Positions 16,701 through 25,126 of a stretch of 64,000 nucleotides of DNA are shown here, piece after piece. A model generated the notes under the pieces. It ran no database searches. It was not told the origin of the DNA and was given only the letters and a program-made list of their open reading frames with translations. Location of the stretch: the NCBI GenBank assembly GCA_947629525.1, contig CANREB010000002.1, positions 62,001-126,000 of the forward strand. The letters run 5' to 3'. Position 1 is the first letter of the stretch. Every line of letters begins with the position of its first letter. Made by a program: the position numbers and the translations under genes. This stretch comes from an uncultured Lachnospiraceae bacterium (GTDB taxonomy: Bacteria > Bacillota > Clostridia > Lachnospirales > Lachnospiraceae).

Positions 16701-17288
16701 TCATAACAAACCTGAGAAACCACAGAACGCGATTGCCATAAGCCCTGCCGTTATAAGCACGATAGGCATTCCTTTAAACGACTCGGGTATGTCATTATAC
16801 TCTATCTTCTCACGTATTCCTGCCAGAATAACAATCGCTATCAAAAATCCTGCCGCTGTTGAAAAACCGCTCACAATACTGAAACCTATGCCGTATTCTT
16901 TCTGAACATTCGTCAGCGCAACGCCCAAAACCGCACAGTTTGTCGTTATGAGCGGAAGATACACTCCAAGCGCCTGATAGAGCGACGGCACATATTTCTT
17001 AAGAAACATCTCCACAAACTGCACCAATGCGGCGATGACCAGAATAAACACGATCGTCTGCAGATATGTAATGTCAAGCGGTATCAGAATAAACTTATAT
17101 ATGACAGCAGTTACCCCCGATGCAAGCGTTATGACGAAAATCACGGCTCCGCCCATTCCTGCCGCCGTATTCACTTTTTTTGACACTCCCAAAAACGGGC
17201 ATAATCCTAAAAACTGGCTTAGCACCACATTACTGACTAACGATGAACTTATCATCAAAACCAGCAGATCCTGTACTACATCAAGCAT
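16701..17288 (-). CDS. rnfA: Rnf complex subunit A
   Basis: A 195-residue integral membrane subunit with about six helices, the standard length. It carries the family signatures VLSQFLGLCPFLGVS near residue 22 and LPLITTNCAVLGVAL near 108, where the paired cysteines bind an intramembrane iron-sulfur centre in RnfA/RnfE-type proteins. It acts with RnfE, RnfD and RnfG in electron transfer coupled to Na+ or H+ export. Its ATG is preceded by GAGAGG and by a mini-hairpin module (17305-17318) that also occurs before an unrelated gene. Confidence 0.96.
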   Translation of the reverse strand: MLDVVQDLLVLMISSSLVSNVVLSQFLGLCPFLGVSKKVNTAAGMGGAVIFVITLASGVTAVIYKFILIPLDITYLQTIVFILVIAALVQFVEMFLKKYVPSLYQALGVYLPLITTNCAVLGVALTNVQKEYGIGFSIVSGFSTAAGFLIAIVILAGIREKIEYNDIPESFKGMPIVLITAGLMAIAFCGFSGLL

Positions 17289-17304
17289 ATTTTCCTCTCA
17301 TTCT

Positions 17305-17318
17305 GCCGTCGATACGGC
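17305..17318 (-). repeat. Hairpin/ribosome-site module, copy B
   Basis: A 5-bp stem GCCGT/ACGGC with a 4-base loop, followed on the minus strand by AGAATGAGAGGAAAAT and the ATG of rnfA. From CGGC to ATG it is identical to copy A at 8746. Confidence 0.6.
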
Positions 17319-17320
17319 TT

Positions 17321-18052
17321 TTAAATGTGATTACATGCGCTATTTACGCAACTTTTACAGTCGGAAACACATCCTGACTGAATTTTATCAGTACTCAGAC
17401 CTTTTTCCCCACGTTTGCGCTTTACACGGTTCTGAATTGCCGTCAACGCGGCAAGCACAAAAAACGCACCGGGTGCAAGCACAAATATACTGATCGGCAC
17501 ATATTCTATCGGTTCTGCGCCGAATATAGAGCAAATTCCCGCAAGCGCATTGTTTATAACGGCATATCCGAAAATCTCTCCCGCGCCGAGCAGTTCCCTC
17601 ACCGCGCCTATTATCGTAAGCGCGGCGGAAAATCCAAGTCCCATTCCCAAACCGTCAAAGAATGACAAAATCACCGGATTTTTAGACGCAAACGCTTCGG
17701 CACGCCCTAAAATGATACAGTTGACAACTATCAGCGGTATATAGATACCCAATGCCGAATACAGGCTTGGAATAAATCCCTCGAGTAAAAGCTCCACTAT
17801 CGTCACAAATGAAGCTATTATAACTATAAAAGCGGGTATTCTTACCCTGTCCGGTATGACATTCCTAAGAAGCGAGATTATCACATTGCTCAATACAAGC
17901 ACCACAGTTGTGGTAAGTCCCATACCCAGACCGTTTATCGCCGATGTGGTGACGGCAAGCGTCGGACACATACCGAGCATAAGCACAAAAGTCGGATTTT
18001 CCTTTATAAGCCCGTTTATAAAAACATCCATAGAACTCTTTTTGCTGTCCAC
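17321..18052 (-). CDS. rnfE: Rnf complex subunit E
   Basis: A membrane subunit homologous to RnfA with about six helices. It shows the family motifs IKENPTFVLMLGMCPTLAVT near the N-terminus and LIVVNCIILGRAEAFA in the middle. The C-terminus ends in a cysteine-containing tail (CVSDCKSCVNSACNHI) beyond the usual family end, which could bind metal. I prefer the GTG at 18050-18052 (GGAGG six bases upstream); an in-frame ATG at 18071-18073 overlaps the rnfG stop as ATGA and is the alternative. Confidence 0.94.
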   Translation of the reverse strand: MDSKKSSMDVFINGLIKENPTFVLMLGMCPTLAVTTSAINGLGMGLTTTVVLVLSNVIISLLRNVIPDRVRIPAFIVIIASFVTIVELLLEGFIPSLYSALGIYIPLIVVNCIILGRAEAFASKNPVILSFFDGLGMGLGFSAALTIIGAVRELLGAGEIFGYAVINNALAGICSIFGAEPIEYVPISIFVLAPGAFFVLAALTAIQNRVKRKRGEKGLSTDKIQSGCVSDCKSCVNSACNHI

Positions 18053-18069
18053 GTTATCCCTCCATTCCG

Positions 18070-18681
18070 TCATTGCAAAAGTCTTTCGCGGAAATATTCA
18101 AGTCCCGCATTGACACCGTTTACAATAGCGCGCGTTGTTATTGTGGCTCCGCTTATAGCGTCTATCTCGCTGTCGTCTGCCGAGCCGGTCTTGGTATATG
18201 TAAATAAATCGACTTTTTTGTCATTAAACTGAGGCACCAATACATCGCCCGCTTTCATGCCAAGCCCTGCCGTCTCCGAAATGCCAAGAAGCGAGATACC
18301 GTTAAGAGTCCCGTCAAGCGCAACGCCCATTGAAAACTGGATATCTCCGCCATATCCGTCATGATCTGTCACGGTTATCACATATCCGAGAAGATTTCCC
18401 GATCCGTCATACGCCTGCATCGCTTCGTCAATATCCGCTCCCGATATTCCCGCGGCGGTGATAAGAGCCGACGCATCGTCCGCCGAATATCCCTCATAAG
18501 GCGCAAAATCCGCGGCATCCGCAAACACCATCCTGCTCGCTTCAAGCTTAGCCTTTTCTTTTTGCTGCGCTATAGGGTCTTTCGTGACATCGTACACAAA
18601 TCCAAGCAGAAATCCCGCAACGAGAGTTATTATAAACAGTATTGCCGCGTCTTTAAGCATATCCTTTCTCTCTTTATCCAT
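18070..18681 (-). CDS. rnfG: Rnf complex subunit G (covalent FMN)
   Basis: About 203 residues from the ATG at 18679-18681 (GGAGG ten bases upstream). There is one N-terminal membrane helix (about residues 8-28) and an extracytoplasmic FMN-binding domain. The covalent flavin site S-G-A-T-x-T is SGATITT near residue 178, where the Thr binds FMN through a phosphoester bond. It overlaps the end of rnfD by eight bases. An in-frame start ten codons upstream lies deeper inside rnfD and is less likely. Confidence 0.95.
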   Translation of the reverse strand: MDKERKDMLKDAAILFIITLVAGFLLGFVYDVTKDPIAQQKEKAKLEASRMVFADAADFAPYEGYSADDASALITAAGISGADIDEAMQAYDGSGNLLGYVITVTDHDGYGGDIQFSMGVALDGTLNGISLLGISETAGLGMKAGDVLVPQFNDKKVDLFTYTKTGSADDSEIDAISGATITTRAIVNGVNAGLEYFRERLLQ

Positions 18682-19624
18682 GCTGAGCCGACCTCCTTTT
18701 TCCTTTTCCAAAGGCTGTAGGCTTTGTCACTCTCTCGATCAGAGGGACAAGCAGATTGCCAAGGATGATAGCGTATGATACGCCCTCGGCTGACGGTCCG
18801 AAAAGCCTGAATATACCTGTCATTATCCCAAGGAATATCCCGAACAGATATTGACCGTTTTTGGTAATCGGGCGCGTGGCGTAGTCCGTCGCCATAAAGA
18901 ACGCGCCAAGCATAAGACCTCCGCCCGAAAGCTGCTGCGCTATATACGTCATATCAAATCCTCTGCCGCCGAATATCAGGATGAATATCACAAAACTTAC
19001 GATATACGAACATGGCACGCGCAGGTCAATGACTTTCATTATCAGCAAAAACAGCGCGCCCGCCAAAATCGCTATCGTGCTTGTTTCGCCTATTGTTCCC
19101 GCTGTGCGTCCGATAAACATATCCAGCAGTTCCGCGGAACCTTCAGCCCCGCTTTTAATTACTGCAAGCGGTGTCGCTCCCGTATACGCGTCACACTCAA
19201 AATTTGTCATTATTGAAGTAAAAGAAATCATAAGAAAACATCTTGCTCCAAGAGCCGGGTTCATAAAATTCTGCCCCAATCCTCCAAAGAGCATTTTTAC
19301 CACAATAATGGCAAACATCCCGCCCAAAATGCCTATCCACAGTGGTGCCTTGGGCGGCAGATTAAGCGCGAGCAGCAGCCCTGTAACTACCGCCGAAAAA
19401 TCGCTGATGCTGTTTTTCTTCTTCATGCATCTGTCATATATGTATTCTGATAAGACAGCGGCGGCTACTGTCACCAAAACAAGCAATAACGCATGTAATC
19501 CGAAATTCCAAATACCGAAAAGCGTTGCGGGCATCAATGCTATGACTACATACTGCATAATGCGCGCGGTGGTATCTTTTGACCTTACATGCGGATTGGA
19601 TGATACTTTTAACATAGAAGCCAC
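18674..19624 (-). CDS. rnfD: Rnf complex subunit D (covalent FMN)
   Basis: A 316-residue membrane subunit with about nine to ten helices. The flavin attachment motif is DAYTGATPLAVIK near residue 145; the Thr in T-G-A-T carries FMN. Other family landmarks are NPALGARCFLM, TDYATRPITKNGQYLFG and GPSAEGVSYAIILGN. The start is GTG at 19622-19624 with GGGGGG eight bases upstream. Order rnfC-D-G-E-A-B, with overlaps or short gaps, is the classical Clostridia arrangement. Confidence 0.96.
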   Translation of the reverse strand: MASMLKVSSNPHVRSKDTTARIMQYVVIALMPATLFGIWNFGLHALLLVLVTVAAAVLSEYIYDRCMKKKNSISDFSAVVTGLLLALNLPPKAPLWIGILGGMFAIIVVKMLFGGLGQNFMNPALGARCFLMISFTSIMTNFECDAYTGATPLAVIKSGAEGSAELLDMFIGRTAGTIGETSTIAILAGALFLLIMKVIDLRVPCSYIVSFVIFILIFGGRGFDMTYIAQQLSGGGLMLGAFFMATDYATRPITKNGQYLFGIFLGIMTGIFRLFGPSAEGVSYAIILGNLLVPLIERVTKPTAFGKGKRRSAQHG

Positions 19625-19637
19625 GTAAACATCCCCC

Positions 19638-20957
19638 CTACTTTTTATTTTTTCTGTTATTAAGTACAGTTTTTCTCATGGATTTTATCGACTGGGTAAG
19701 CTGCCTTTTTGCCGGGCATATGTAACTGCAGCATCCGCACTCGCAGCATTCCATTCCGTCGTTTGCAACAAACGCTTCCTCGTCATGGCGCCTTGCCATA
19801 TCAGCAAGCCTGCTCGGAACTACCCTGCCCGGACACACCTCGACGCACCGTCCGCAGTTGATACATGGACCTTCTTCCGTCGCGGATACTTCGTCTTTTG
19901 TAAGACAAAGCAGCGCCGAAGCCGTTTTGGTAGTCGGCACATTAAGGTCAAACAGCGCAAAACCCATCATAGGTCCGCCCGAAATGACCTTTTCCGGTTC
20001 TGTCTTAAAGCCGCCCGCCTCAGCTATAAGGTCATTATAATTCATCCCTATCCTGACGTAAAAATTCCTCGGGTCATTTACGGCATCACCGGTCACGGTA
20101 ACTATCCTGTTCATAAGAGGTCTGCCCTCTGCCACGGCATGGTAGACCGCAACGATAGTATCAACGTTATCGACCACGCACCCTGCATCCGCGGGCAGCA
20201 TTGACGAATTTATCATCCGTCCCGTAACCGCATATATAAGCTGTCTTTCAGCGCCTTGGGGATATTTTGTCTTTAAAGCTTTTACGGTGATGCGTTCCTC
20301 GTTTTGGACAAGCCCGCTCAAAAGTTCTATGCAGTCAGGCTTATTGTCTTCAACGGCAAGTACGCCCTGCGCATTATCAAACAGCCTCAGAATGATTTTC
20401 AAACCGTCTATGAGCTTCTGCGGTTCTTCAAGCATCCTCCTGTAATCGGAAGTAAGATACGGTTCGCACTCCGCACAGTTTGCGATAACATAAGTTATGT
20501 TCTCAGGCTCTTTGGGGGAAAGCTTCACATGTGTCGGGAAGCCCGCACCGCCCATTCCGACTACGCCCGCTTCCCTGATAAGCTCTATTATCTCTTTTTT
20601 GTCAAGTTTCTCATAATCATGCGGCGTATATTCAACTTCCTCAAAAAGTTCGTCATTATCGACTATTATTGAATTTACCATATCGCCTGTAACGACCCGT
20701 CTTGGCTCTATAGCCTTTACCGTCCCTGACACGGTAGCATAAACAGGGGCTGATACAAACCCGCCCGCTTCCGCTATCTTCTGCCCGGTAAGTACTCTGT
20801 CGCCTTTTTTCACAAGCGGCTGTGCCGGTGCGCCTATGTGCTGGCTGAGCGGATAAACCATCTCGCCATGCGGTATGATCTCTTTCATCGGCTTATCCTT
20901 TGACAGATCTTTGCCGTCATACGGATGAACGCCGCCGCTGAATGTAAGCCTTGCCAT
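19638..20957 (-). CDS. rnfC: Rnf complex subunit C (NADH/FMN and iron-sulfur)
   Basis: A 439-residue peripheral subunit that passes electrons to NAD+. It has the glycine-rich nucleotide/FMN-binding region GVVGMGGAGFPTHVKL near residue 130 and the following NCAECEPYLTSDYR motif. Two [4Fe-4S] motifs lie near the C-terminus (CINCGRCVEVCPGRVVP, CCECGCCSYICPAKRQL). First gene of the rnf operon, with GAAGGGGAAG before the ATG and a near-consensus promoter about 55 bp upstream. Confidence 0.97.
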   Translation of the reverse strand: MARLTFSGGVHPYDGKDLSKDKPMKEIIPHGEMVYPLSQHIGAPAQPLVKKGDRVLTGQKIAEAGGFVSAPVYATVSGTVKAIEPRRVVTGDMVNSIIVDNDELFEEVEYTPHDYEKLDKKEIIELIREAGVVGMGGAGFPTHVKLSPKEPENITYVIANCAECEPYLTSDYRRMLEEPQKLIDGLKIILRLFDNAQGVLAVEDNKPDCIELLSGLVQNEERITVKALKTKYPQGAERQLIYAVTGRMINSSMLPADAGCVVDNVDTIVAVYHAVAEGRPLMNRIVTVTGDAVNDPRNFYVRIGMNYNDLIAEAGGFKTEPEKVISGGPMMGFALFDLNVPTTKTASALLCLTKDEVSATEEGPCINCGRCVEVCPGRVVPSRLADMARRHDEEAFVANDGMECCECGCCSYICPAKRQLTQSIKSMRKTVLNNRKNKK

Positions 20958-21013
20958 TTCTTCCCCTTCTTTCCGCAGTATTTGTTTATGTTAAACGATC
21001 AACATTTATAAAA

Positions 21014-21042
21014 ATTATACTATTTTTTAATCTGTTTTTCAA
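21014..21042 (-). promoter_or_regulatory. Putative promoter of the rnf operon
   Basis: Minus-strand TTGAAA (21037-21042), exactly 17 bp, then TATAAT (21014-21019). The predicted leader is about 50 bases. It is back to back with a plus-strand promoter at 21055-21084. Confidence 0.75.
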
Positions 21043-21054
21043 TATATGGCAGCC

Positions 21055-21084
21055 TTGATTTTTTTTGCTTATTATGTATATAAT
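21055..21084 (+). promoter_or_regulatory. Putative promoter of the YprB-like gene
   Basis: TTGATT (21055-21060), an 18-bp spacer and TATAAT (21079-21084). The two divergent -35 boxes are only 12 bp apart, so the two promoters may compete. Confidence 0.6.
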
Positions 21085-21104
21085 ACTTTAAGATATCCAA
21101 AACC

Positions 21105-21116
21105 GCCGTAATCGGC
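21105..21116 (+). repeat. Hairpin/ribosome-site module, copy C
   Basis: GCCG-TAAT-CGGC followed by AGAAATGAGCCAGAT and the ATG at 21132. This copy is on the plus strand. Its ribosome site is degenerate compared with copies A and B. Confidence 0.5.
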
Positions 21117-21131
21117 AGAAATGAGCCAGAT

Positions 21132-22232
21132 ATGAAATGTATTCAAAAGAATTTGGGAACGCTCAAACCTTACTATCAGATTGAAAGTTTATGTGTTCCG
21201 GATAAAACACTGTTTATTGATATTGAAACCACCGGACTTTATGCCAAAAGCTCCGGTCTGTATATGATAGGCTGTGCATACTACGATGACGGTAAGTGCT
21301 GCTGGCAGCTTATTCAGTGGTTTGCGGTAAATTATAAGGATGAGAAGAATATACTTCGGGCATTTGCCGATTTTGCCGCGGATTACCGTTATCTGATACA
21401 TTTTAACGGCAATAGATTTGATATCCCATATATTAAGGCAAAACTTAGTCGGTATGATATTCCTTTTGATATGGATAGATTTGAAAACATCGACATATAC
21501 CGCATGATATCTCCGTATAAAACATTTTTAAAGCTTCCCGACTGTAAGCAGAAAACCATCGAAACTTTTTTAAACATTTCCCGCGACGACATTTACAACG
21601 GCGGTGAACTTATCAGCGTCTACCATGAATATGTCCGTACCCGCGATGAACAGAAAGAGCATCTTCTCTTGCTTCACAATGAAGAAGATCTTATCGGAAT
21701 GTTTAAGATAACAGCCGCGCTTACGATATGCGATCTTTTCCGCAAGCCTGTCATTGTCACAAGAGTTGAGGCTGACGATTATCAGGACATAAACCACGAT
21801 ATCCTCACAGAGATAATTATGAGCCTTGAGCTGCCTTCTCCTCTTCCCGTTGAGATTTCATACGGGGTAAACGGATGTTATTTCAGCGGAACGGGCAGCA
21901 GTGCTAAGCTCAGAGTCCCTTTGTATGAAGAAGAGATGAAATATTTTTATCCTGATCACAAGGACTACTATTATCTTCCCGAAGAAGATACCGTGATACA
22001 TAAGTCAGTCGCGGGATTTGTTGACAAGGAATACAGGGTACAGGCGTCCGCCCGCAACTGCTATACAAAAAAAATATCATCATATCTGCCCCAGTGGGAT
22101 CATATATTCTCCCCTGTTTTCAGGCGCAGCTATGATGATAAACAATTATTTTTTGAGCTGACTGACGATTTGAAAACAAACCGTGAGGCATTTTGCCGCT
22201 ATGCGCATCATATACTGGAAATGATGGCGTAA
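21132..22232 (+). CDS. YprB-like RNase H-fold exonuclease
   Basis: A 366-residue protein. Residues 28-200 form a DEDD-type RNase H-like nuclease domain: FIDIETTGL near residue 29 (the D-x-E pair), LIHFNGNRFDIPYI near 91 (second motif), and LLHNEEDLIGM near 180 (the H/D-containing last motif). The remaining 160 residues match no family I recognise. B. subtilis YprB has this N-terminal domain; its biological role is not well defined. One of only two confident plus-strand genes, convergent with cheR with nine bases between the stop codons. Confidence 0.85.
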   Translation: MKCIQKNLGTLKPYYQIESLCVPDKTLFIDIETTGLYAKSSGLYMIGCAYYDDGKCCWQLIQWFAVNYKDEKNILRAFADFAADYRYLIHFNGNRFDIPYIKAKLSRYDIPFDMDRFENIDIYRMISPYKTFLKLPDCKQKTIETFLNISRDDIYNGGELISVYHEYVRTRDEQKEHLLLLHNEEDLIGMFKITAALTICDLFRKPVIVTRVEADDYQDINHDILTEIIMSLELPSPLPVEISYGVNGCYFSGTGSSAKLRVPLYEEEMKYFYPDHKDYYYLPEEDTVIHKSVAGFVDKEYRVQASARNCYTKKISSYLPQWDHIFSPVFRRSYDDKQLFFELTDDLKTNREAFCRYAHHILEMMA

Positions 22233-22241
22233 ATATGCTTT

Positions 22242-23024
22242 CTATTGTTTTGCCCTTAAATAAAAGAACGAATTTTTCCTTTCATAATTCAGGTCTTTAT
22301 AGTTCATTATCTGCTCTGTGCTTCCGATGAACAAAACGCCCTCGCTCTTAAGTGATGCATTGAATTTACGGAATATTTCTTCTTTTGCTTCTTCCGTAAA
22401 ATAGATAAGCACGTTCCTGCACACGATAAGGTCGCATTTGTCAGGGTATGTATCCTTTAACAGATTGTGCTGTTTAAACTGCACTCTCGACTTTATCTCG
22501 TTTGATATCTGATATGAGGGTCCGACTTTTGTGAAATATTTCTTTTTGAACTCATCGGGAACAGAAGCAATGCTCTTCTCGCTGTAGAGACCAAGCTTTG
22601 CTTTTTCTATTACCTGTTTATCTATGTCTGTCGCTATAATGTTTATCTGATTGAGCGGTATGAACTTTGAGAACGCCATGACAAGTGAATACGGTTCATC
22701 GCCCGTTGAACATGCCGCGCTCCATATCTTAAGGTTTTTACCGAATTTACTGATCAGTTCAGGAATGATCTCCTTGTCCATAAGACGCCACTGATCGGGA
22801 TTTCTGTAAAACTCAGATACATTTATCGTAAGATAATTGACGAAATCATCAAATACAGCCCTGTCGTCACGAAGCTTTGCGACAAACTTATCATATCCGA
22901 CTACCTTGTGCTTGCTTATAAGCGTGTCAATGCGGCGCTTCATCTGCTTTTCCTTGTATGCGTTGAGGTCGATCTTGGTAAGTGCGAAAACTTCCTTTTT
23001 GAAATATTCATAATCGTATGCCAT
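22242..23024 (-). CDS. cheR: CheR-type protein-glutamate O-methyltransferase
   Basis: About 260 residues from the ATG at 23022-23024, which begins MAYDYEYFKKEV and follows AAAGGGG; an upstream in-frame start would run through the hairpin at 23053. The N-terminal helical domain (YLTINVSEFYRNPDQW) and the SAM-binding domain (IWSAACSTGDEPYSLVM near residue 105, CRNVLIYF near 205) are complete. CheR methylates glutamates of chemoreceptors for adaptation. No other chemotaxis gene is in the window, so its receptor partner is elsewhere. Confidence 0.93.
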   Translation of the reverse strand: MAYDYEYFKKEVFALTKIDLNAYKEKQMKRRIDTLISKHKVVGYDKFVAKLRDDRAVFDDFVNYLTINVSEFYRNPDQWRLMDKEIIPELISKFGKNLKIWSAACSTGDEPYSLVMAFSKFIPLNQINIIATDIDKQVIEKAKLGLYSEKSIASVPDEFKKKYFTKVGPSYQISNEIKSRVQFKQHNLLKDTYPDKCDLIVCRNVLIYFTEEAKEEIFRKFNASLKSEGVLFIGSTEQIMNYKDLNYERKNSFFYLRAKQ

Positions 23025-23052
23025 GATGATAATTCCCCTTTCATTAAATATA

Positions 23053-23078
23053 GCTCTAAGAGCAAAAGCTCCTAGAGC
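23053..23078 (-). terminator. Hairpin after the S1-protein gene
   Basis: An 11-bp stem around a TTTT loop (GCTCTAGGAGC/GCTCTTAGAGC on the minus strand). The one mismatch on the plus strand becomes a G-U pair in minus-strand RNA, followed by TATATTT. It is probably the terminator of the cmk-ispH-S1 transcript, although the U-run is weak. Confidence 0.55.
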
Positions 23079-23113
23079 AATAATATCCATTCATGTCATG
23101 TCAAGATCTTTAG

Positions 23114-24277
23114 TTACTCTGACGCTTCCTCTGCATCCTGTTTAGCAATGACTGCGTCGATATCAACTGAAACCACATCCGAATCATCGTCAGCCTTATC
23201 TTCCGCCGGTGCCGCCTTAGGCTCGGGTGCAAGCAGCGCTTTAATGCTGAGGCTTATCTTCTTTCCCTCTTCATTAAAGTCTACAACTTTCGCCTTGACT
23301 TCCTGACCTACAGAAAGCACATCTGAGGGCTTCTCGATATGCTCCTTAGCTATCTGTGACACATGAAGCAGAGCGTCTATGCCCGGCTCAAGTTCTATGA
23401 ACGCACCGAAATCAGTCATCCTCGCAACTTTGCCTGTTATCACATTGCCTACGGCATACTTTGACGCCGCGTCTTTCCATGGATTTGAGTCATCAAACTT
23501 AAGTGACAGCGCCACCTTGGTGCCTTCAATATCCTTTATTAATACTTTTAATGTTTCCCCTACTTTGAATACTTTCTTAGGGTTCTCAACACGTCCCCAT
23601 GACATCTCAGAGATGTGAAGCAGACCGTCTACTCCGCCAAGATCGATGAAAGCTCCGAAATCCGTAACGTTCTTTACTGTTCCCTCTACGATGTCGCCTG
23701 CCTTGATCCTCTCGAACAGTTCTTTCTGCATCTCGGCTTTCTTCGCAAGGATAAGCTGTTTGCGGTCTCCGATATATCTTCTCCTCTTAGGATTGTATTC
23801 GCTGATGACAAACTCTATGTCCTGTCCCGCATATTTATTCAAATCTTTCTCATAGACATCCGATACAAGGCTTGCGGGGATAAATATCCTTACTTCGTCA
23901 ACAACTACGCTCAATCCGCCGTCCAATACCTGTGATACCTTAGCTGTAAGCACTTCCTTATTGTTGAATGCTTCCTCTATTCTCTTATTGCCTCTGTCTG
24001 CGGCAAGACGCTTGTATGTGAGAAGGACCTGTCCGTCCCCATCATTTACCTTAAGCACCTTGACCTCCATCTTATCATCAGGTTTTACGATAGTTGTAAG
24101 GTCAACGTTCGGTTCGTTAGTATATTCGCTGCGCGTAAGAATACCATCTGACTTGTAGCCGATATTAAGTACGATCTCGTCGGGCTTAACGTCAATGACT
24201 GTACCTTCAATTACCTCTCCTGTATGAATAGTTTTTAATGATTCTTCTAACATTTGTTCAAAAGTTAACTCTGACAT
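23114..24277 (-). CDS. rpsA: S1-domain RNA-binding protein (ribosomal protein S1-like)
   Basis: About 387 residues with four S1 repeats: TGEVIEGTVIDVKPDEIVLN, the third of type AGDIVEGTVKNVTDFGAFID, the fourth GNVITGKVARMTDFGAFIE, and a divergent second repeat near residue 100. A short acidic tail follows. Firmicute S1 homologues have four rather than six repeats. The ATG at 24275-24277 lies inside the end of ispH (20-base overlap, different frame), with its ribosome site GAGGAGG made of the ispH codons for E-E-V. In several Clostridia these two proteins are a single fused polypeptide. Confidence 0.92.
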   Translation of the reverse strand: MSELTFEQMLEESLKTIHTGEVIEGTVIDVKPDEIVLNIGYKSDGILTRSEYTNEPNVDLTTIVKPDDKMEVKVLKVNDGDGQVLLTYKRLAADRGNKRIEEAFNNKEVLTAKVSQVLDGGLSVVVDEVRIFIPASLVSDVYEKDLNKYAGQDIEFVISEYNPKRRRYIGDRKQLILAKKAEMQKELFERIKAGDIVEGTVKNVTDFGAFIDLGGVDGLLHISEMSWGRVENPKKVFKVGETLKVLIKDIEGTKVALSLKFDDSNPWKDAASKYAVGNVITGKVARMTDFGAFIELEPGIDALLHVSQIAKEHIEKPSDVLSVGQEVKAKVVDFNEEGKKISLSIKALLAPEPKAAPAEDKADDDSDVVSVDIDAVIAKQDAEEASE

Positions 24278-25109
24278 AATTTTGAACCTCCTCAATTATT
24301 TTGTTTGGGGTAGAAGCCCCCGCTGTGATGCCTACCATTTGTACAGAATTAGGTAATTCTATTGTTTGCAGGTCCTCCAGTGTTTGTATATAGTAGGTAT
24401 TCTCACACCCGCTCCTGCATAGCTCGTACAGCTTGCGCGTGTTGGAACTGTGAGCGCCGCCTATAACAATCATAACGTCGGCTTCGGCAGCAAGACCGCT
24501 TGCTTCCTTTTGACGTTCCTCTGTTGCATTACATATGGTATTCGCAACAATTATATCATAACCTTTTTTTAGAAAAATTTCAACTAGTTCTTGAAATTTC
24601 TTGTAGTTAAATGTCGTTTGCGATACGATACAGAACCTTTCGCCGTCCTTAGCCGTAAAATTCCGTGCTTCTTCAGGCGTTTCCACCACATAAGCAGTTG
24701 TTTTGCTCCATCCTTTTATCCCTTCGACTTCGGGATGTTTTGCGTCTCCTATGATGATAATGCTGCGCCCGTTGGACGACTCCTTTTCAACAATGTTGTG
24801 TATGCGTTTTACAAACGGGCATGTCGCGTCTATGCACTCCAGCCCTTTTGCGTCTATAAGATCGCATATATCCTTTGCAACGCCATGGGCGCGTATTATT
24901 ACTTTTCCGCTTTGAAGTTCCTCGAGTTCGCGCCTGCTCTCGATGACCTTTACGCCTCTTTCCTCCAAGTCCTTTACTACTTCTTTATTGTGGACTATAT
25001 CGCCATATGTATATATCAGACCGCTTTTTTCAGCCTGTTCGTATACTGTGTCGACTGCCCGTTTCACTCCGAAGCAAAAACCTGAGGCTTTAGCCAAAAC
25101 CACTTCCAC
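24258..25109 (-). CDS. ispH: 4-hydroxy-3-methylbut-2-enyl diphosphate reductase
   Basis: About 283 residues from a GTG at 25107-25109, giving the usual start M-EVVLAKASGFCFGVKRAV with AGGGAGG nine bases upstream. The three iron-sulfur cysteines are in GFCFGV, DATCPFV and NTICNATEER. The conserved VIIRAHGV and VIGGAHSSNTRKL are also present. It makes IPP and DMAPP in the last step of the MEP isoprenoid pathway and is oxygen-sensitive, as fits an anaerobe. It follows cmk by 17 bp and overlaps the S1 gene. Confidence 0.96.
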   Translation of the reverse strand: MEVVLAKASGFCFGVKRAVDTVYEQAEKSGLIYTYGDIVHNKEVVKDLEERGVKVIESRRELEELQSGKVIIRAHGVAKDICDLIDAKGLECIDATCPFVKRIHNIVEKESSNGRSIIIIGDAKHPEVEGIKGWSKTTAYVVETPEEARNFTAKDGERFCIVSQTTFNYKKFQELVEIFLKKGYDIIVANTICNATEERQKEASGLAAEADVMIVIGGAHSSNTRKLYELCRSGCENTYYIQTLEDLQTIELPNSVQMVGITAGASTPNKIIEEVQNYVRVNF

Positions 25110-25126
25110 CAAAAAGCGCCTCCCTG

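Noticed and set aside
16333-16905. Plus-strand open frame of 190 codons
   Set aside because: Antisense to rnfB and rnfA; Ala/Pro/Thr-rich shadow with no ribosome site.
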